Positions 37,324 through 48,500 are shown, counted from the first letter of the stretch. The stretch is 64,000 bases of DNA from Mesostigma viride (GCA_009746045.1 RPFO01000034.1:2435971-2499970), one strand, 5' to 3'. Numbers and translations are program-made. The notes: a model not told the origin generated them from the sequence alone.

Positions 37324-38223
37324 ATGGCTTCCTCCGCCCGTTTCCTGTCTTGCAACAAGTGCAACCGGGCGTTCCCCGAGTCCCATTTCGTGTCCGCCCG
37401 CTTGGCGAACGGGTTCACGCTGGCGTGCCTTTCTTGCCGCGAAACTCAGAACAAGCAGGCCCGCCTTCGCAAGGCCCGCGCGAAGGAGATGCAGCAGGAC
37501 GAGGAGGAGGACTACGAGAACGTGCCCTCCTTCAGCTACAGCTCCTCTGAGGGCGTCTCCTCCGAGATTTCCTCAACTTCCTCTGGTGTGGCCGCTGCCT
37601 CCGCTGACGCCGTTTCCGAGTCGTCTTCTGACGCTGAGTCGGAGCCGGATCGGCTCCCTTCTCCTCGCACTCCGTGCGCCCCTTGCATGCCGGCTCCTTT
37701 CCGCCGCTGCCTTCGCGTGAAGGGCAAGAACCCGCACCTGCGCCCTCACGACGGGATGGGCGCTCGCGTGAAGGACAGCTCTCGCCGCGAGTTGCGCGGC
37801 TGCCGTCGCCGTCTGTCTCCCTACTTCCGCGGTTCTCCTCCCAAGTCTTCGGAGGCGCACGTGCAGGACGACGAGGTGCTCGGTTGGGGCGCCTTCGAGG
37901 GCCCCGTGAAGGATCTTTTGAGCGAGTCCCGCATCCAGCGCAGCGACCGCGAGATCCGCGAGGCGATCGATCTGATGGCCGCCGAGGAGGAGAAGTCTCT
38001 CGCTCCCGCCCCCGCTCCTTGCGCTCTGGAGGAGGAGGAGGACGTGTTTTCGGCGATGGGCCCCTTCCGCGTGGAGGACATGGACCTGGACCTGGACTTG
38101 GAGCGTCTGGGCGAGGACCTTTTCTGCGACTTCCGTTTGGGCGCTCTTTCCTTGGAGGACATTGCTGGGCTCGAGAAGGTGGAGAAGGAGCGTTGGTTCC
38201 TCCCCTTCGAGCTGAAGAATTGA
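37324..38223 (+). CDS. Zinc-ribbon protein with acidic tail (299 aa)
   Basis: N-terminal CNKCNRAFPESHF and LACLSC form a C-x2-C...C-x2-C pair that probably binds zinc. The middle is Ser-rich and Pro/Arg-rich, and the C-terminus is acidic (VEDMDLDLDLERLGEDLF) with possible transcription-activation character. It shares the divergent promoter with the gene at 35316-36806. Function unknown; a DNA-binding regulator is a guess. Confidence 0.65.
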   Translation: MASSARFLSCNKCNRAFPESHFVSARLANGFTLACLSCRETQNKQARLRKARAKEMQQDEEEDYENVPSFSYSSSEGVSSEISSTSSGVAAASADAVSESSSDAESEPDRLPSPRTPCAPCMPAPFRRCLRVKGKNPHLRPHDGMGARVKDSSRRELRGCRRRLSPYFRGSPPKSSEAHVQDDEVLGWGAFEGPVKDLLSESRIQRSDREIREAIDLMAAEEEKSLAPAPAPCALEEEEDVFSAMGPFRVEDMDLDLDLERLGEDLFCDFRLGALSLEDIAGLEKVEKERWFLPFELKN

Positions 38224-38414
38224 AGTCCTCGGGCCGTTGTTTTGCCCTTTTCCACGGGGCTTGCTTGCCCCCATGCATGATAATAAAGTACATTTCCTCC
38301 CATTTGATTGGCTCCAACTCATGTGCACTAGGTAGTTCCGCGGCCTCGCGTATCTGTACCAGGAACTCGCTACACCCGCTGAATCCGAGCGATCCGATTG
38401 GCCGCTAGTAGACG

Positions 38415-38881
38415 TACTTGGAGTATCGACCAGTAGGGATAGCATCACCAGCATCACCACTTTGACTCATTTCACACGGGAATGGTGATGGTGACGCTGG
38501 TGATACTGAGTTTTGCGTTTCGGAAATAGTGGAGACCATTTTATTCTATGGGAAAGTTGCACTCAATTTTATGGTCAGCGATGGAGTATAAATTATATGA
38601 CCGTTGCATTCAAAATTTTATGGTCAGCGATGGAGTATAATTTATATGACCGTTGCATTCAAAATTTTATGGTCAGCGACAGAATATTAATTCTGGCATA
38701 TGTCATCACGAAATGGAATTGGATTGAAATATGATACACTTCTCCCATAGAATAAAATGGTCTCCACTATTTCCGAAACGCAAAAATCAGCATCACCAGC
38801 GTCACCATCACCATTCCCGTGTAAAACCCTGAACAATGGTGATGCTGGTGATGCTATCCCTACTGGATAATACTTCAAGTA
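38415..38881. mobile_element. Foldback (MITE-like) element with TA-flanked inverted repeats
   Basis: The ends are CTTGGAGTAT (38417-38426) and ATACTTCAAG (38870-38879), each next to TA. They continue inward as an inverted repeat including CCAGTAGGGATAGCATCACC. A second inner pair contains CGGAAATAGTGGAGACCATT and its reverse complement. The centre has 2.5 copies of a unit of about 47 bases (ATTTTATGGTCAGCG). No coding capacity. The TA flanks point to a Tc1/mariner-type non-autonomous element of 463 bases. Confidence 0.8.
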
Positions 38882-38931
38882 TCTAAACAACGTCCAATCA
38901 GAATACGCCATTAAAACCTCTTGCCCCATGG

Positions 38932-39594
38932 CTAGGAGATGCTAGCAGATGTCTTGTCAGTAGCAACCACTGGGAACGCTGCAACTGTCCTTTTACGCTG
39001 CGGCTTCTCAAGGACTTGGCGTTCTTCAGCGGACTTGCGCAGCCGCATCTTTCGTTTCAGGACCTCCTGTTCTGACCGCGGCGGCCTCGTGCGCCTCCAA
39101 GCGGGGTAGACGTTCCTGTGGTGCAGTTTCTTCAGCGTCTCCTCCAGCGACTGCGAAGGGCCCCGCTCGGTGTACATGTGATCGATGTACCACTCTTTGC
39201 CGTAGGTTTCCCACGCCATCCCCCCCTCGAACCGGTCCTCCAAGTGGCGGATCAAGCCCGGCATGTCGATCCCCAGCGCATCTCGCACCTCGTCCCTGCT
39301 GAAAACGCCGAGTCGTTTCGTGGCGCACAGAAAAAGGTGCTCGAAGACGACTGTCTCGGGATTGCACACGATGCATTCGTCTCTGTGAACTTTGGGGTGT
39401 AGCTCGCAACCCTCGATGGCGCACTCGGAACAAGGTGTGGCGAATCCGTGGGGGCACGCGTCTTTACGGATATACTCGCACTGGCCGATGCCGCAAACTT
39501 TGCAAGCGTACTTGGCCTCGTGGTCACACACGTATTTCGATGTTTGAGCCCAGGAGCTCCCCCACTCGGGGTTACTCTTCCTCGAGGAAGCCAT
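38932..39594 (-). CDS. Cys-rich protein of a divergent pair (220 aa)
   Basis: N-terminal half contains CKVCGIGQCEY, CPHGFATPCSEC, CELHP and CIVC, a dense Cys/His cluster suggesting zinc binding. The C-terminal half is charged and basic with an RKMRLRKS tail. A (CT)n run of about 27 bases lies directly upstream (39599-39625). Shares the intergenic region with the plus-strand gene at 40094. Confidence 0.65.
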   Translation of the reverse strand: MASSRKSNPEWGSSWAQTSKYVCDHEAKYACKVCGIGQCEYIRKDACPHGFATPCSECAIEGCELHPKVHRDECIVCNPETVVFEHLFLCATKRLGVFSRDEVRDALGIDMPGLIRHLEDRFEGGMAWETYGKEWYIDHMYTERGPSQSLEETLKKLHHRNVYPAWRRTRPPRSEQEVLKRKMRLRKSAEERQVLEKPQRKRTVAAFPVVATDKTSASIS

Positions 39595-39598
39595 GGCG

Positions 39599-39630
<32 letters not shown>

Positions 39631-40093
39631 CCTCCCCTTTCACGCCCGGAGAATTAAAGGGATTCGAAAGCCTTCCAGAAACGCCTCTACTGGTCGTATC
39701 CGCCAATAGAAACGCGAGGAACGCGACCCCGTGAGTCGCCACGCGGAACCTCCTAGAAACGCGCGCCGACAGCGGGTCGTTCGGACCGGTGCCGTGAGTC
39801 ACCGTGCACGCGCCGCGCCGGCCCGTGAGTCAGCACGCGGAACTGGGCTGGAGTTTCTAGAAGCGCCGCGCCGGACGCGGCCTTTCCGGTCCCGTGAGTC
39901 AGCACGCGGAACCGGACCGGAGTTTCTAGAAGCGCCGCGCCGGACGCGGCCCACCCGTGGATGGACCAATCCCGTGCGTCCGCCGCCACCCGTGGAAAAT
40001 CACAAAGACTGTGGCCAGCCACGGGGAAGCCATCTCACGCAAGACCAACCACCAAGCCAGAAACCAAACGCCTTCTCTTTTCACGACATAGCC
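39595..40093. promoter_or_regulatory. Divergent promoter with TGAGTCA and TTCTAGAA arrays
   Basis: TGAGTCA (bZIP/AP-1-like) occurs at 39795, 39826 and 39895, and a TGAGTCG near 39732. TTTCTAGAAGC (two-unit heat-shock-like) occurs at 39855 and 39924. Two tandem copies of a roughly 69-base unit cover 39822-39951. A CCAAT box lies near 39964. Together with 36807-37323 it links both gene pairs to similar control motifs. Confidence 0.75.
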
Positions 40094-41203
40094 ATGGCCA
40101 TCACCACGCGCTCCATGGCCTCCATGCGCAGGCGCTCCTCGCGCAAGCCGGTGCCAAAGCTGCGAGACGGATTCGTGCAGTTCATGGTGGGCGCCCACCT
40201 GGCCAGGAAGCAAGCGCCCCTCCGCAAGCGCAAAGCCGTCAAGGGATGCCGCCTCCGCTGCTGCGACCCCAACGCCGTCCTCTGCCCCTCCTCGCCTCTG
40301 CCGGAGGAGCGCGAGTACGGCATCACCGACCTGGTCCCCGACCCTGACGAGTCCGTGGCCCCCTTCGACTACGAGCAGGCCGTCAGAGACCACTACCCCT
40401 GCGACAAGTGCCACCAAAAGGGCCCGGACAGCATCTTGATGCGACACAACCCCAGGAACAAGATGGGCTCCATGGACGACATCCTCTGCGAGGAGTGCCT
40501 CGTCTCCTGCATCAGCATCATCATGGACGAGGGCAGGGACTCCGAGTACCGCAAGAAGTACATGTCCCAGTGGATCAGGGTGCCCGTGCCCAAGCCGGAA
40601 ACCAGCCGCCCGCTCGTCCCGCTGGAACAAGGGGGGCAGTACAGGTGCCGCGAGTGCAAGACCATGCCAAACAAGGTCGCCTTCCGCGTCCTGCACAAGG
40701 AGGGGGACACCGAGCCAGGGATCTACTGCGAGCCCTGCGTCAACAGGCAGGTCGTGGCCATCATGCGCAAAGGAAACCACCAGGACTTCGGCCCCATGGT
40801 CGCCAGCTGCGAGGACGTCCTGCGCCGCTTCAAGCTGGACGAGGACTTGGCGCGCATCTGCTCCTCCCTCGCCCCCTCCTACAACTTCCCCTACTACGAC
40901 CAGTGGCCGCCCGCGAGGTGCGAGAGCTGCAAGCGCGAGTTCGAGCACCACGCCATGTCCGCCTACATGATGTACATCCCTCAGGAGGGCACCATGGGCG
41001 TGGCCTGCCACTTCTGCGCCAGGAACGTGCACAGGAAGGCCCTCATCAAGTTCGACGGATACAGCTTCGACAACCGCTTCAAGGCGTGGTACCAGGACGG
41101 AGAAAACAACAAGCTATCCGGGCACGTAGCGCCCCTCACGGACATCACCACCCTCCTGGGCGTGCACGCCATCGGCGCCCCTGTGCCGGTTGACTACGAT
41201 TAA
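40094..41203 (+). CDS. Multi-zinc-ribbon protein (369 aa)
   Basis: Start at MAITTRSMASMRRRSS (40094). Three pairs of Cys motifs follow: CDKCHQ with CEECLVSC, CRECKT with CEPCVN, and CESCKREF with CHFCARN. The N-terminus is strongly basic. Probably nucleic-acid or protein binding through zinc. Last gene of the GC-rich block; from about 41.2 kb the sequence becomes repeat-rich. Confidence 0.65.
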   Translation: MAITTRSMASMRRRSSRKPVPKLRDGFVQFMVGAHLARKQAPLRKRKAVKGCRLRCCDPNAVLCPSSPLPEEREYGITDLVPDPDESVAPFDYEQAVRDHYPCDKCHQKGPDSILMRHNPRNKMGSMDDILCEECLVSCISIIMDEGRDSEYRKKYMSQWIRVPVPKPETSRPLVPLEQGGQYRCRECKTMPNKVAFRVLHKEGDTEPGIYCEPCVNRQVVAIMRKGNHQDFGPMVASCEDVLRRFKLDEDLARICSSLAPSYNFPYYDQWPPARCESCKREFEHHAMSAYMMYIPQEGTMGVACHFCARNVHRKALIKFDGYSFDNRFKAWYQDGENNKLSGHVAPLTDITTLLGVHAIGAPVPVDYD

Positions 41204-41292
41204 ACAGCCTCATTGTATCAGTAGCCACAAGTGCACACCTAGCCCAGCCCTCATCAATAGACAAGTCTCTGCCTGTAAATTATTAACTTGTA

Positions 41293-42437
41293 ATGAAAAA
41301 ACAATTCGTGCATGCCCACATCTCATGCAGTGCCACGGGACTTAGAAAAATCCCGTGGCACACAAAAGATAGGGGGGAACATGGGGTCACCCTCGCGGAG
41401 CGTAGAATGCGTGACCTAAGCAATGTGGTGTCTTCTAGGTCGGGTGTGTACAACGCCGAGCGACCAAGCACTACTGCAGCACCCCAGCTAGATACTGGGG
41501 CGGTTGGGCCTATGAGGAATGTTGTGACAGTGCAAGAGAATGCTGGGCGGGCAGATGTTCTCGGTACACACCACCCTAGTGTGGATCTTCACATTGGCAA
41601 GGTGCTCACACGGGCGGCCTTTCGTGCAGCCTCTGAAGCTGTCCAGTTAGCCAATGTCACTACCCCAGTAGTCACCCCACCTGTTGAGAACCCTGACAAT
41701 GCCACTGCACCTCAGGCTGTCACCCTGAAGCTGTTAGCATACCAGATGCACCGTGCATACGAGCATGAGGCCCAAGCCGAGGTAGAGGGGGCACACATGT
41801 TGGGGGCACCTTTATACAACGAGCTGAAGAATGTGCGTGCTCAGTGTCCTGCCTGCATCAAGATCAGGAAGAAGTCGCGTAGGCGGCATGCCAAGACTCC
41901 ACCCTTGGAACGAGGGTACCTTGTGGGGGATGTCATGCACATGGAAGGGGGGACACCTATTTCATAGTCAAGGATAGGTTCAGCAAGGCCACCTACATTG
42001 AGCCGCTGCCCCACATGTATGAGGCTGACCTGCACAGGGCTATCAAGATCAGCCTGGCTTTCTTTCATCCCGTAGTGGAGCTCATGCTAGACCAGCAGTT
42101 CCGCTGTGTGCAAGGTTTGCCGGGGATGGAGGCCGTGGCCATCGTGGGGCGTGAGGATCACGGCAATATGGGCATGATAGATCGCACTGTAAGCTATGTC
42201 AAGACTGTGGCAGCCAAGCGACAGGATAACCCACATGGCAAATCCTACGCGGTCAAGACGGCGTGGTGCAATGAGCTCATGCATGTGTGCAACCATAGGC
42301 ACGTGCTTGATGTCAAGGTGTCACGGACGCGCGCTATGTCATCCGGGCGCCCACTATGCACAAGACCGGTGACGTGCGCAAGGAATTTGTCTTCTACGCA
42401 TTTTCGACAAAGGCTAGTGACCGGGGGGGGACACTAG
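41293..42437 (+). mobile_element. Broken copia-like LTR-retroelement fragment
   Basis: Encodes a short piece of a retroelement polyprotein with CPACIKIRKKS and VKDRFSKATYIEPLPH, like the zinc-binding and early core of a Ty1/copia-type integrase. It is broken, with about two breaks, and lacks other domains and terminal repeats. Probably an old copy. Lies directly upstream of the leader of the Ty3/gypsy element. Confidence 0.5.
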
Positions 42438-43724
42438 CACTTGCAGCATAAGAGCGGACGAAAGTGTACGTGCACGCGCGCCGGGCCAGGCACAGCTGGG
42501 CGCGCAGCACTGACTTGAGCGGACGGCAGCACAAGTGTGCAGCGTCGAGAGGATCATACGCGTGTTAGTGGACAGCTGGAGCTGAAGCTGGACTGCTGGA
42601 CTTCAACAGCGCCGAGGCTATTGACAGGCCAGGTGTCTTTGTGGTGTAGAATAGCGGGTCAACGTTATGAGGACTGGACAGAAAATGGAAAAGGACAATT
42701 TGCGGTGCGGAGCCAGATCGCTGGAATGAATGCGAAATCGCTGGCAGCCCTAAAAAGGGATTTCTTCTAGAAAGGAACGATTAGACGCAATGTTTGCTGG
42801 GCCACTCACACGCAAGGTGTGAGCGTGCAGATTGTCTGAAGGATATTATGCTTCGACCTTGCTGGACGTGACTCAATGTCGGACATTCCCAGGGACAGAA
42901 ATGCCGGAGCCTCTAGGAGATGAGATCGGCAACAGGGTAGCAATTTAGATTTGTCGGGATGCCTTCCTGCTTTTGTTGGCATGTGTGGTAGAAAGCCAGG
43001 ACGGCAACTGGAATGCGGTTTCTATTCGCATGGTTCAGGCAGCAAGATAGTTTTGGCATTCCTGGCTGGACTGACAAGTGTGGCGTGTGTCATGCGTGTG
43101 GCATGACGAATGGTTTGGTTCATAGTCGAAGAGGACTCTCACGCAGCGTGTAGTCTCTTCGAGTCTCTCGTTAGTGGCCTTCGTGTTTCTCCCTTTCCTT
43201 GGGAGCAAGGCCGGTAGCATGTCATGGAGCGCTGCCTAACTGCGGGCTCGTGAGCATGGAGTGCATCGATATTGAGACTATCAACGTGTTGTAATTGTAT
43301 TAACTTTCTCAATAAACTCCGCATGTGCGGCTTCATCATCAGACTGTGCAAAGTGTGTGTTTTGAAAGCATTATTCTATAGCAGGGGAGGCAATAAGGTG
43401 GTTATCAGGCACGAGGGACAGTTCCTTGTCCTCGGCTGAGAGCCCTCCTTTCTTTACTCGAAGAGACTACCCGGTAGTCTGCTTCCTTCTGTTCGAAGCC
43501 AAGACGTTGGCTTTAGTGTTTAGCAACCATCAGCAGTACAGGGAACGGCCTGGCTGACAGTTTGTAAAGGAAGTGTCTTGAGACAGATTTTAAGAAAATA
43601 GAACTAGCCAGAATTTGCTGGCTCTTGTCTTTTTCTGGCAGGCTAGTCGAGTCGTTATCCTTGACACCTGTTATAAAGCCTTTGGTTGTTGCTTCTTCTC
43701 AGCGAAACCTAGGCTTGTTGGTTC
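42438..43724 (+). mobile_element. Leader, probably including a 5' LTR, of the Ty3/gypsy element
   Basis: No coding region. AATAAA at 43311-43316 and TGGTTATCAGGCAC near 43397 (reminiscent of an initiator-tRNA primer-binding site, but not exact) hint at an LTR ending around 43.4 kb. The partner LTR is not visible, so the boundaries are uncertain. Confidence 0.4.
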
Positions 43725-45560
43725 TTGTTTTGCCCATCGGTCAGCTGGTGCATGCCACTGACGCGAGCGCAGACTCGAGCCATGGCAGATGCAAATAGAG
43801 CAGATGCCGACACGTCCGCTCCGGGGTCGAATGGCGGGATTCCTCCCGCCGTACCCGCAGTGGGTGAGAGTCGCGACCAAGAAGCGCCGCTGAGTATGGT
43901 GGCGCTGTTCGCGCAGATGCAAGCGCAGATGCAGCAACAGTCGCAACAGTTGCAGCAGCAATTGGCGCTGCAGATGCGGGAAGTGACCGACAGATTGGTG
44001 GCCGTAGAGGGTCGTCATCTGCAGTCCACACCATGGGACGGGCAGGCATCGATGCCGGGCCCCAGTGGTGTTGCCGCGGAGCCGAGGGAGCGGGACCAGC
44101 CGCCAACCTCAGGTAATGCGGCGGGAAGGGCTTCGATGGAACCGGGGGTTTTGGCTGGGTCGCTAACCCAACACGACTTGCTTGGTGAGGCGGATGGTCA
44201 GCCACGGGGCGAGTATACGCTGGCGCCCAGGCGCCTGCCTTTCGATCAAGCGCGAGACGGATTGCACGAGGAGAACGGGGCAGGGCTGGCGCGCGCGATG
44301 GACCCACACAGGGGTGCACCAGGACGCATGCTGCCAGGCGGGGCCTCAATTCCGTTTGGGCGAGGCGGTGGGGCGCTGACCGGCGGGTCGACTGCACGGT
44401 GGTCAAGTGTGCCAATCGGGCGCATTCCGCCCATGGAGGACATAACCACGCCGCTGGCTTTCCGAGTACGGGAGGCAGCACGACCAAGCACGCTGGCGCA
44501 GGGACGCGCAGCTCAGCGACCGCCGGAGGATGCCGATGGGGTGCAGTACCCGCAAAGGGTGCGCCTCATACCGGAAGGCGCGAAGATGCCCACCCTACCA
44601 CGGGTGGACATGCGCGAGAAGTTCTCCACAACCGGCAATCTGGCCACGCTGGCGCAGGCCTACAACGCGTACAAGTCATGGATTGATCTGCAATACATGA
44701 CTACGCAAGGCGCTGTAATGCATGAGTTTGTGATGAACAACATGCATTTTTTCTTTCACGGCCTTACGCTGAGGCGAGTGGCTAGGCTGGTGGAGCAGTG
44801 GAGAGAGGTCTCGCTGTACACGCGTCACACGGACGTGTGGTTCGGCTTCGACGGGCGTGGCCAGCCCGACTATGACAACATCATGTATGGTGTCGACCCT
44901 GCCGAGGAACTGTGGGGCCTCCTTCGCCAGGAATACCCGGTGGAGACCATCAAGGCAGAGCGTGAGTGGCGCAGTTTCAAGATAGCCGAGGGTGAAACCC
45001 CGGAGCAATCTTACGAGCGCCTCATGGAGTTCGCCGGCGAAGTGGAGGACTGGTCCGAAAAGCTGGCGTGTCAGAAATGGCTGCAAGCGCTAGGCTCCAA
45101 GGAGATGGAGCTGCCCACGCCGCCCAACGGCCAGCCGTGGCGATTGCGGTCACTGTGCATTGAGGTCAGGGCCATGATGCGACGACACGCGCAAGGCCGG
45201 ATCTCGGTAAGCACGGTGGTGGCCGAGCTGCAGGCCAAGGTCGACGCGCTGACCAAGGCCAAGTCGGGTGAGTCGTCTGCCACAAGACAAGCGCGCCCGC
45301 AAGGCGGCCACGGTGCTAGCAGGAACCAAGGGGGGTCTCGCAACGCCTCATCGCATGATGCAACCCAGGGTAACGCCGCTGGCGGCAACAAAGACGCTGC
45401 CGCCCCGACGCGAGCTGGGGGGGCACGTCCTCACAGACGGGTACTAGGACGGATGCGCGCAAATCGGGCTGCTTCCTTTGCGACAAGGATGGGCACCTTA
45501 GTCGCGAGTGTCCAAGCCGCTGCACGAAGCCGCATGGGGCAGACACGAAGTGGCACCTGA
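43725..45560 (+). CDS. Gag of the Ty3/gypsy element (611 aa)
   Basis: Gln/Met-rich N-terminal coiled coil, then a retrotransposon gag-type capsid domain (WRSFKIAEGETPEQSYERLM near 44970) and a basic C-terminus. It would form the particle that encloses the element's RNA. The frame is open throughout. Overlaps the start of pol. Confidence 0.8.
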   Translation: MFCPSVSWCMPLTRAQTRAMADANRADADTSAPGSNGGIPPAVPAVGESRDQEAPLSMVALFAQMQAQMQQQSQQLQQQLALQMREVTDRLVAVEGRHLQSTPWDGQASMPGPSGVAAEPRERDQPPTSGNAAGRASMEPGVLAGSLTQHDLLGEADGQPRGEYTLAPRRLPFDQARDGLHEENGAGLARAMDPHRGAPGRMLPGGASIPFGRGGGALTGGSTARWSSVPIGRIPPMEDITTPLAFRVREAARPSTLAQGRAAQRPPEDADGVQYPQRVRLIPEGAKMPTLPRVDMREKFSTTGNLATLAQAYNAYKSWIDLQYMTTQGAVMHEFVMNNMHFFFHGLTLRRVARLVEQWREVSLYTRHTDVWFGFDGRGQPDYDNIMYGVDPAEELWGLLRQEYPVETIKAEREWRSFKIAEGETPEQSYERLMEFAGEVEDWSEKLACQKWLQALGSKEMELPTPPNGQPWRLRSLCIEVRAMMRRHAQGRISVSTVVAELQAKVDALTKAKSGESSATRQARPQGGHGASRNQGGSRNASSHDATQGNAAGGNKDAAAPTRAGGARPHRRVLGRMRANRAASFATRMGTLVASVQAAARSRMGQTRSGT

Positions 45561-48500
45561 TGAACAAGTGTCCAGCCGCGGGCATCAAGACGGTCCACTT
45601 CGCCGAGATGGCGGGCAAGACCGACTCGATGGAAGCCCAGGTGGCTGCCATCAAGCATGGTGAGGAGGCGACGGCGCCCCCCAACCAATTCGAGACGGTG
45701 TACCGGGAGGACCCATTCTGGGCGCCCATGCCGGGTGACGTCGAGATCAACGCTGCGGAGGCTACCAAAGGCAAGCAGGCACGCAGCCCGCTTTCTTTTC
45801 AGCAGGCACCCATGTTGCCTGCCGGGCAGTTGCCCGCGTCCTTTTCCATGCCGCTGGCTGGGGTGCAATCTGCTTTTGAGCATGCGAACCCTGCTGGGCT
45901 GGAGCAGCGTAGGCGATTGGCGCCTGTGTACCCAATGCCGTTCATTGTGGACGTACCCATGTTTTCAGCACGGCAGGTGGTCGACACCTTCGGGCAGAAG
46001 GGGGTTGAGTGGCTGGGGTCGGTTGTGTCCGAGATCCAGTTGTTCGCAGATGGGCATGATGTGCGCACCTTGCGCAATTCTGAGTCCGTCACCTACGGGC
46101 GCCAGCCGGTAGAAGCCGCAGTGCCCGTGGTGCAAGCGGGAGTGGTCAGCACAAGTAGCCAGCAGCGCACTAGTGCAGTCCCCCAGGTTCCCACGGTGGT
46201 TCCATACCCCAATGGTGAGCCGTCCATGGCGTTCCAAGCAGTTGGAGCCTGTGGAGATGTATGGAGCGACATGGTGACATGTCCGTTGGTTGGCGCAGTC
46301 AAGCTTGATAGCGGTGCTCAGCCGCTAGTCATCAGCACGGACTTGGCCACCATGCTGAACCTGACCTACGAGAACGGTGGCTTAGTGGAAAGCCCCGTGT
46401 CTGTGTCAGGTTGGCAGGGTCCGGCTAGTAAGCCGTACGCTATGACGGCGGTTAAAGTCAACGTGATTTTCAATCCGTTGCGCGCCTCTAGCATGACCAC
46501 CGTGTCCGCGTATGCGCTGGTGGTCAACAAGTGTGGATATTCCGCACTACTCGGGGTGGATGTCCTTGCTCGCGCCATGGTTCAGGTGGACTATAGGGCG
46601 GAGGAGGCATCTTACATCCCTGATTGGGATGGGGCTGGCCTGAAGCGGGCCAGCGTGCCGGTCTCATGCTTCAGTTCTTCAGCCGGGGCTGCACGCCTCA
46701 ACCCTTCCGCGGCTGCGGGCGTGGTGGAGGTCAGCATGGTGGAGGTACGGGCGGCGGGCTCATCGGCGTGGGACAAGCATCGGACGGTGCTGCCCCAGCC
46801 AACGGCGAGCATTGCCAAGATGCGCACGCAGTGGTCGCTGGATGCTGTGACGTCCACGCGGCAGCTGGCTATGCGCAAGCGGGTAACTGAAGCCGTCATC
46901 ACCATTCCTCAGATGGCCAGCCATGGCCTCACTTTGCTGCAACCGGGTGTCTCGGAGGCCCAAGGTAATTTTTCTGCTGCAATCTTACCGCAGGCCCCTG
47001 ATTTTGCCAAGGGTGCGGTAGTGTTGGAACTGTTTGCGGGGATCGGAGGGGGCATTGCAGGCTTTTTGGCCGCAGGCGGCGTGTGCCGTAAACTCATCGC
47101 GGTAGAGCCATCGCACAAGGCGCGTCAGGTGTACTTCAGTCACTGTGGCGTGTTGTCGCGAGAGTATCCCGCGCAGTTTCCGCCATCAGCATGGCGTGAC
47201 CCGTTTGGGGAATGTCCTCAAGATATCCGAGCCATCGGTGAGGTGCAGGTGCAGCAGTTGTTGCGCAGGCATCATGCCATCGACTTGGTAATTGCGGGTT
47301 GGGAGTGCCAGGGCCTGAGCCAGGCAGGGCAAGGGCGGGGGCTAGCCGATCCGCGTAGCGCGCTGTTCTGGGAACTGTTGCGTGTGGTGGGACTGTTGCA
47401 GTCGCGTCAGCCCCATCCGCCTGCGTATCTGTTTGAGAACGTTGTGGCGGGTGACAGCCCACATCAGGCGGTGCGGGAGGACTGGGCTACAATCGTGGCA
47501 CTCCTGGGGGAGCCCATCGTGTGTGACAACGCAGGGCTGGGTGGGCTCACGCATCGTTTGCGTGCCTATTGGACCAACGTGGCGTGTGCGACCGATGTGC
47601 AGGCGGTCTTGGGGGCCGTAGCAAGGCAGCATCCGAGTGTGTCTGCGGAGGTAGCATTGCCTTCCCACCTAGTCACGCAGAAGGTGGATAGCGAGGATCG
47701 CCCACCGTATGCACGCGTCAACCGGGTCGGGAGCCCCATGTGTGCACTGCCGACCCTGGTCAGTTACCAAGGGTCGACAGCATACCGTGATCGGGGTAAG
47801 GGTCTCGTTTGGGACACTACCACCGGTCTGTTGGTGCAGCCACCCGCAGAATTTCGTGAGGCCAGCATGGGTTTTCATGTCGGGGCCTCGGCGCTGCCGG
47901 GCGTGCTCGAGAGTGAGCGCTGGTCTTTGATAGGCCAGGCTATGTCGGTGTTGCAGGTCGGGTATGTGCTGCTTGCATCGGTTGCCGTGCGCCAGTCTGG
48001 GGGGGCGTCCCCAGCCAATCCGCCTCAGCAGGTTGAGGCGCGCGCAGCCAAACTGAAGCGCCCTGCAGCGACGGGGACTTCATCAGCATGGGGGTGGCGT
48101 CTGCGACAGGTGTGGACTATCATTCTCATGACCGCCCTGCTGACCAGCACCGTGCTGGCCGGCGAGCCCACGCTGCATCGGGTAATACACCGTGCGGCAC
48201 GCGAGGCTCCGGCGGTGGGTGTCACACCAGGCGTGGCAGCCTTTTCCTTGTTCCACGACGATGCGGCTAGGGCGCCGCATCTTGAGGCACATGCGGTAGC
48301 TGTGGGTGATCCCGCGGATACGCACCCCTGGGCTATTGGCGAACACCTTTCTGATGCGCAGCGCTCAGCCATGCTAAAGTGGCTAGGCACTGCAAGGGGG
48401 GCCTTCGCTTTCACAAGTGATGAACTGGGGTGTTTCAATGGTGGGACCATGCGTGTTCCATTGGACACTGACACCCCTTTGTTCCGACGCCAGCATCGCC

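Noticed and set aside
38280-38414. A gene between the zinc-ribbon gene and the foldback element
   Set aside because: No coding bias; only a possible polyadenylation site (AATAAA near 38281).
1-41203. Polinton or mirusvirus instead of a nucleocytovirus
   Set aside because: No protein-primed polymerase, integrase or HK97-type capsid genes are seen, while A32 and VLTF2-like genes fit nucleocytoviruses; not fully excluded because only part of the element is visible.
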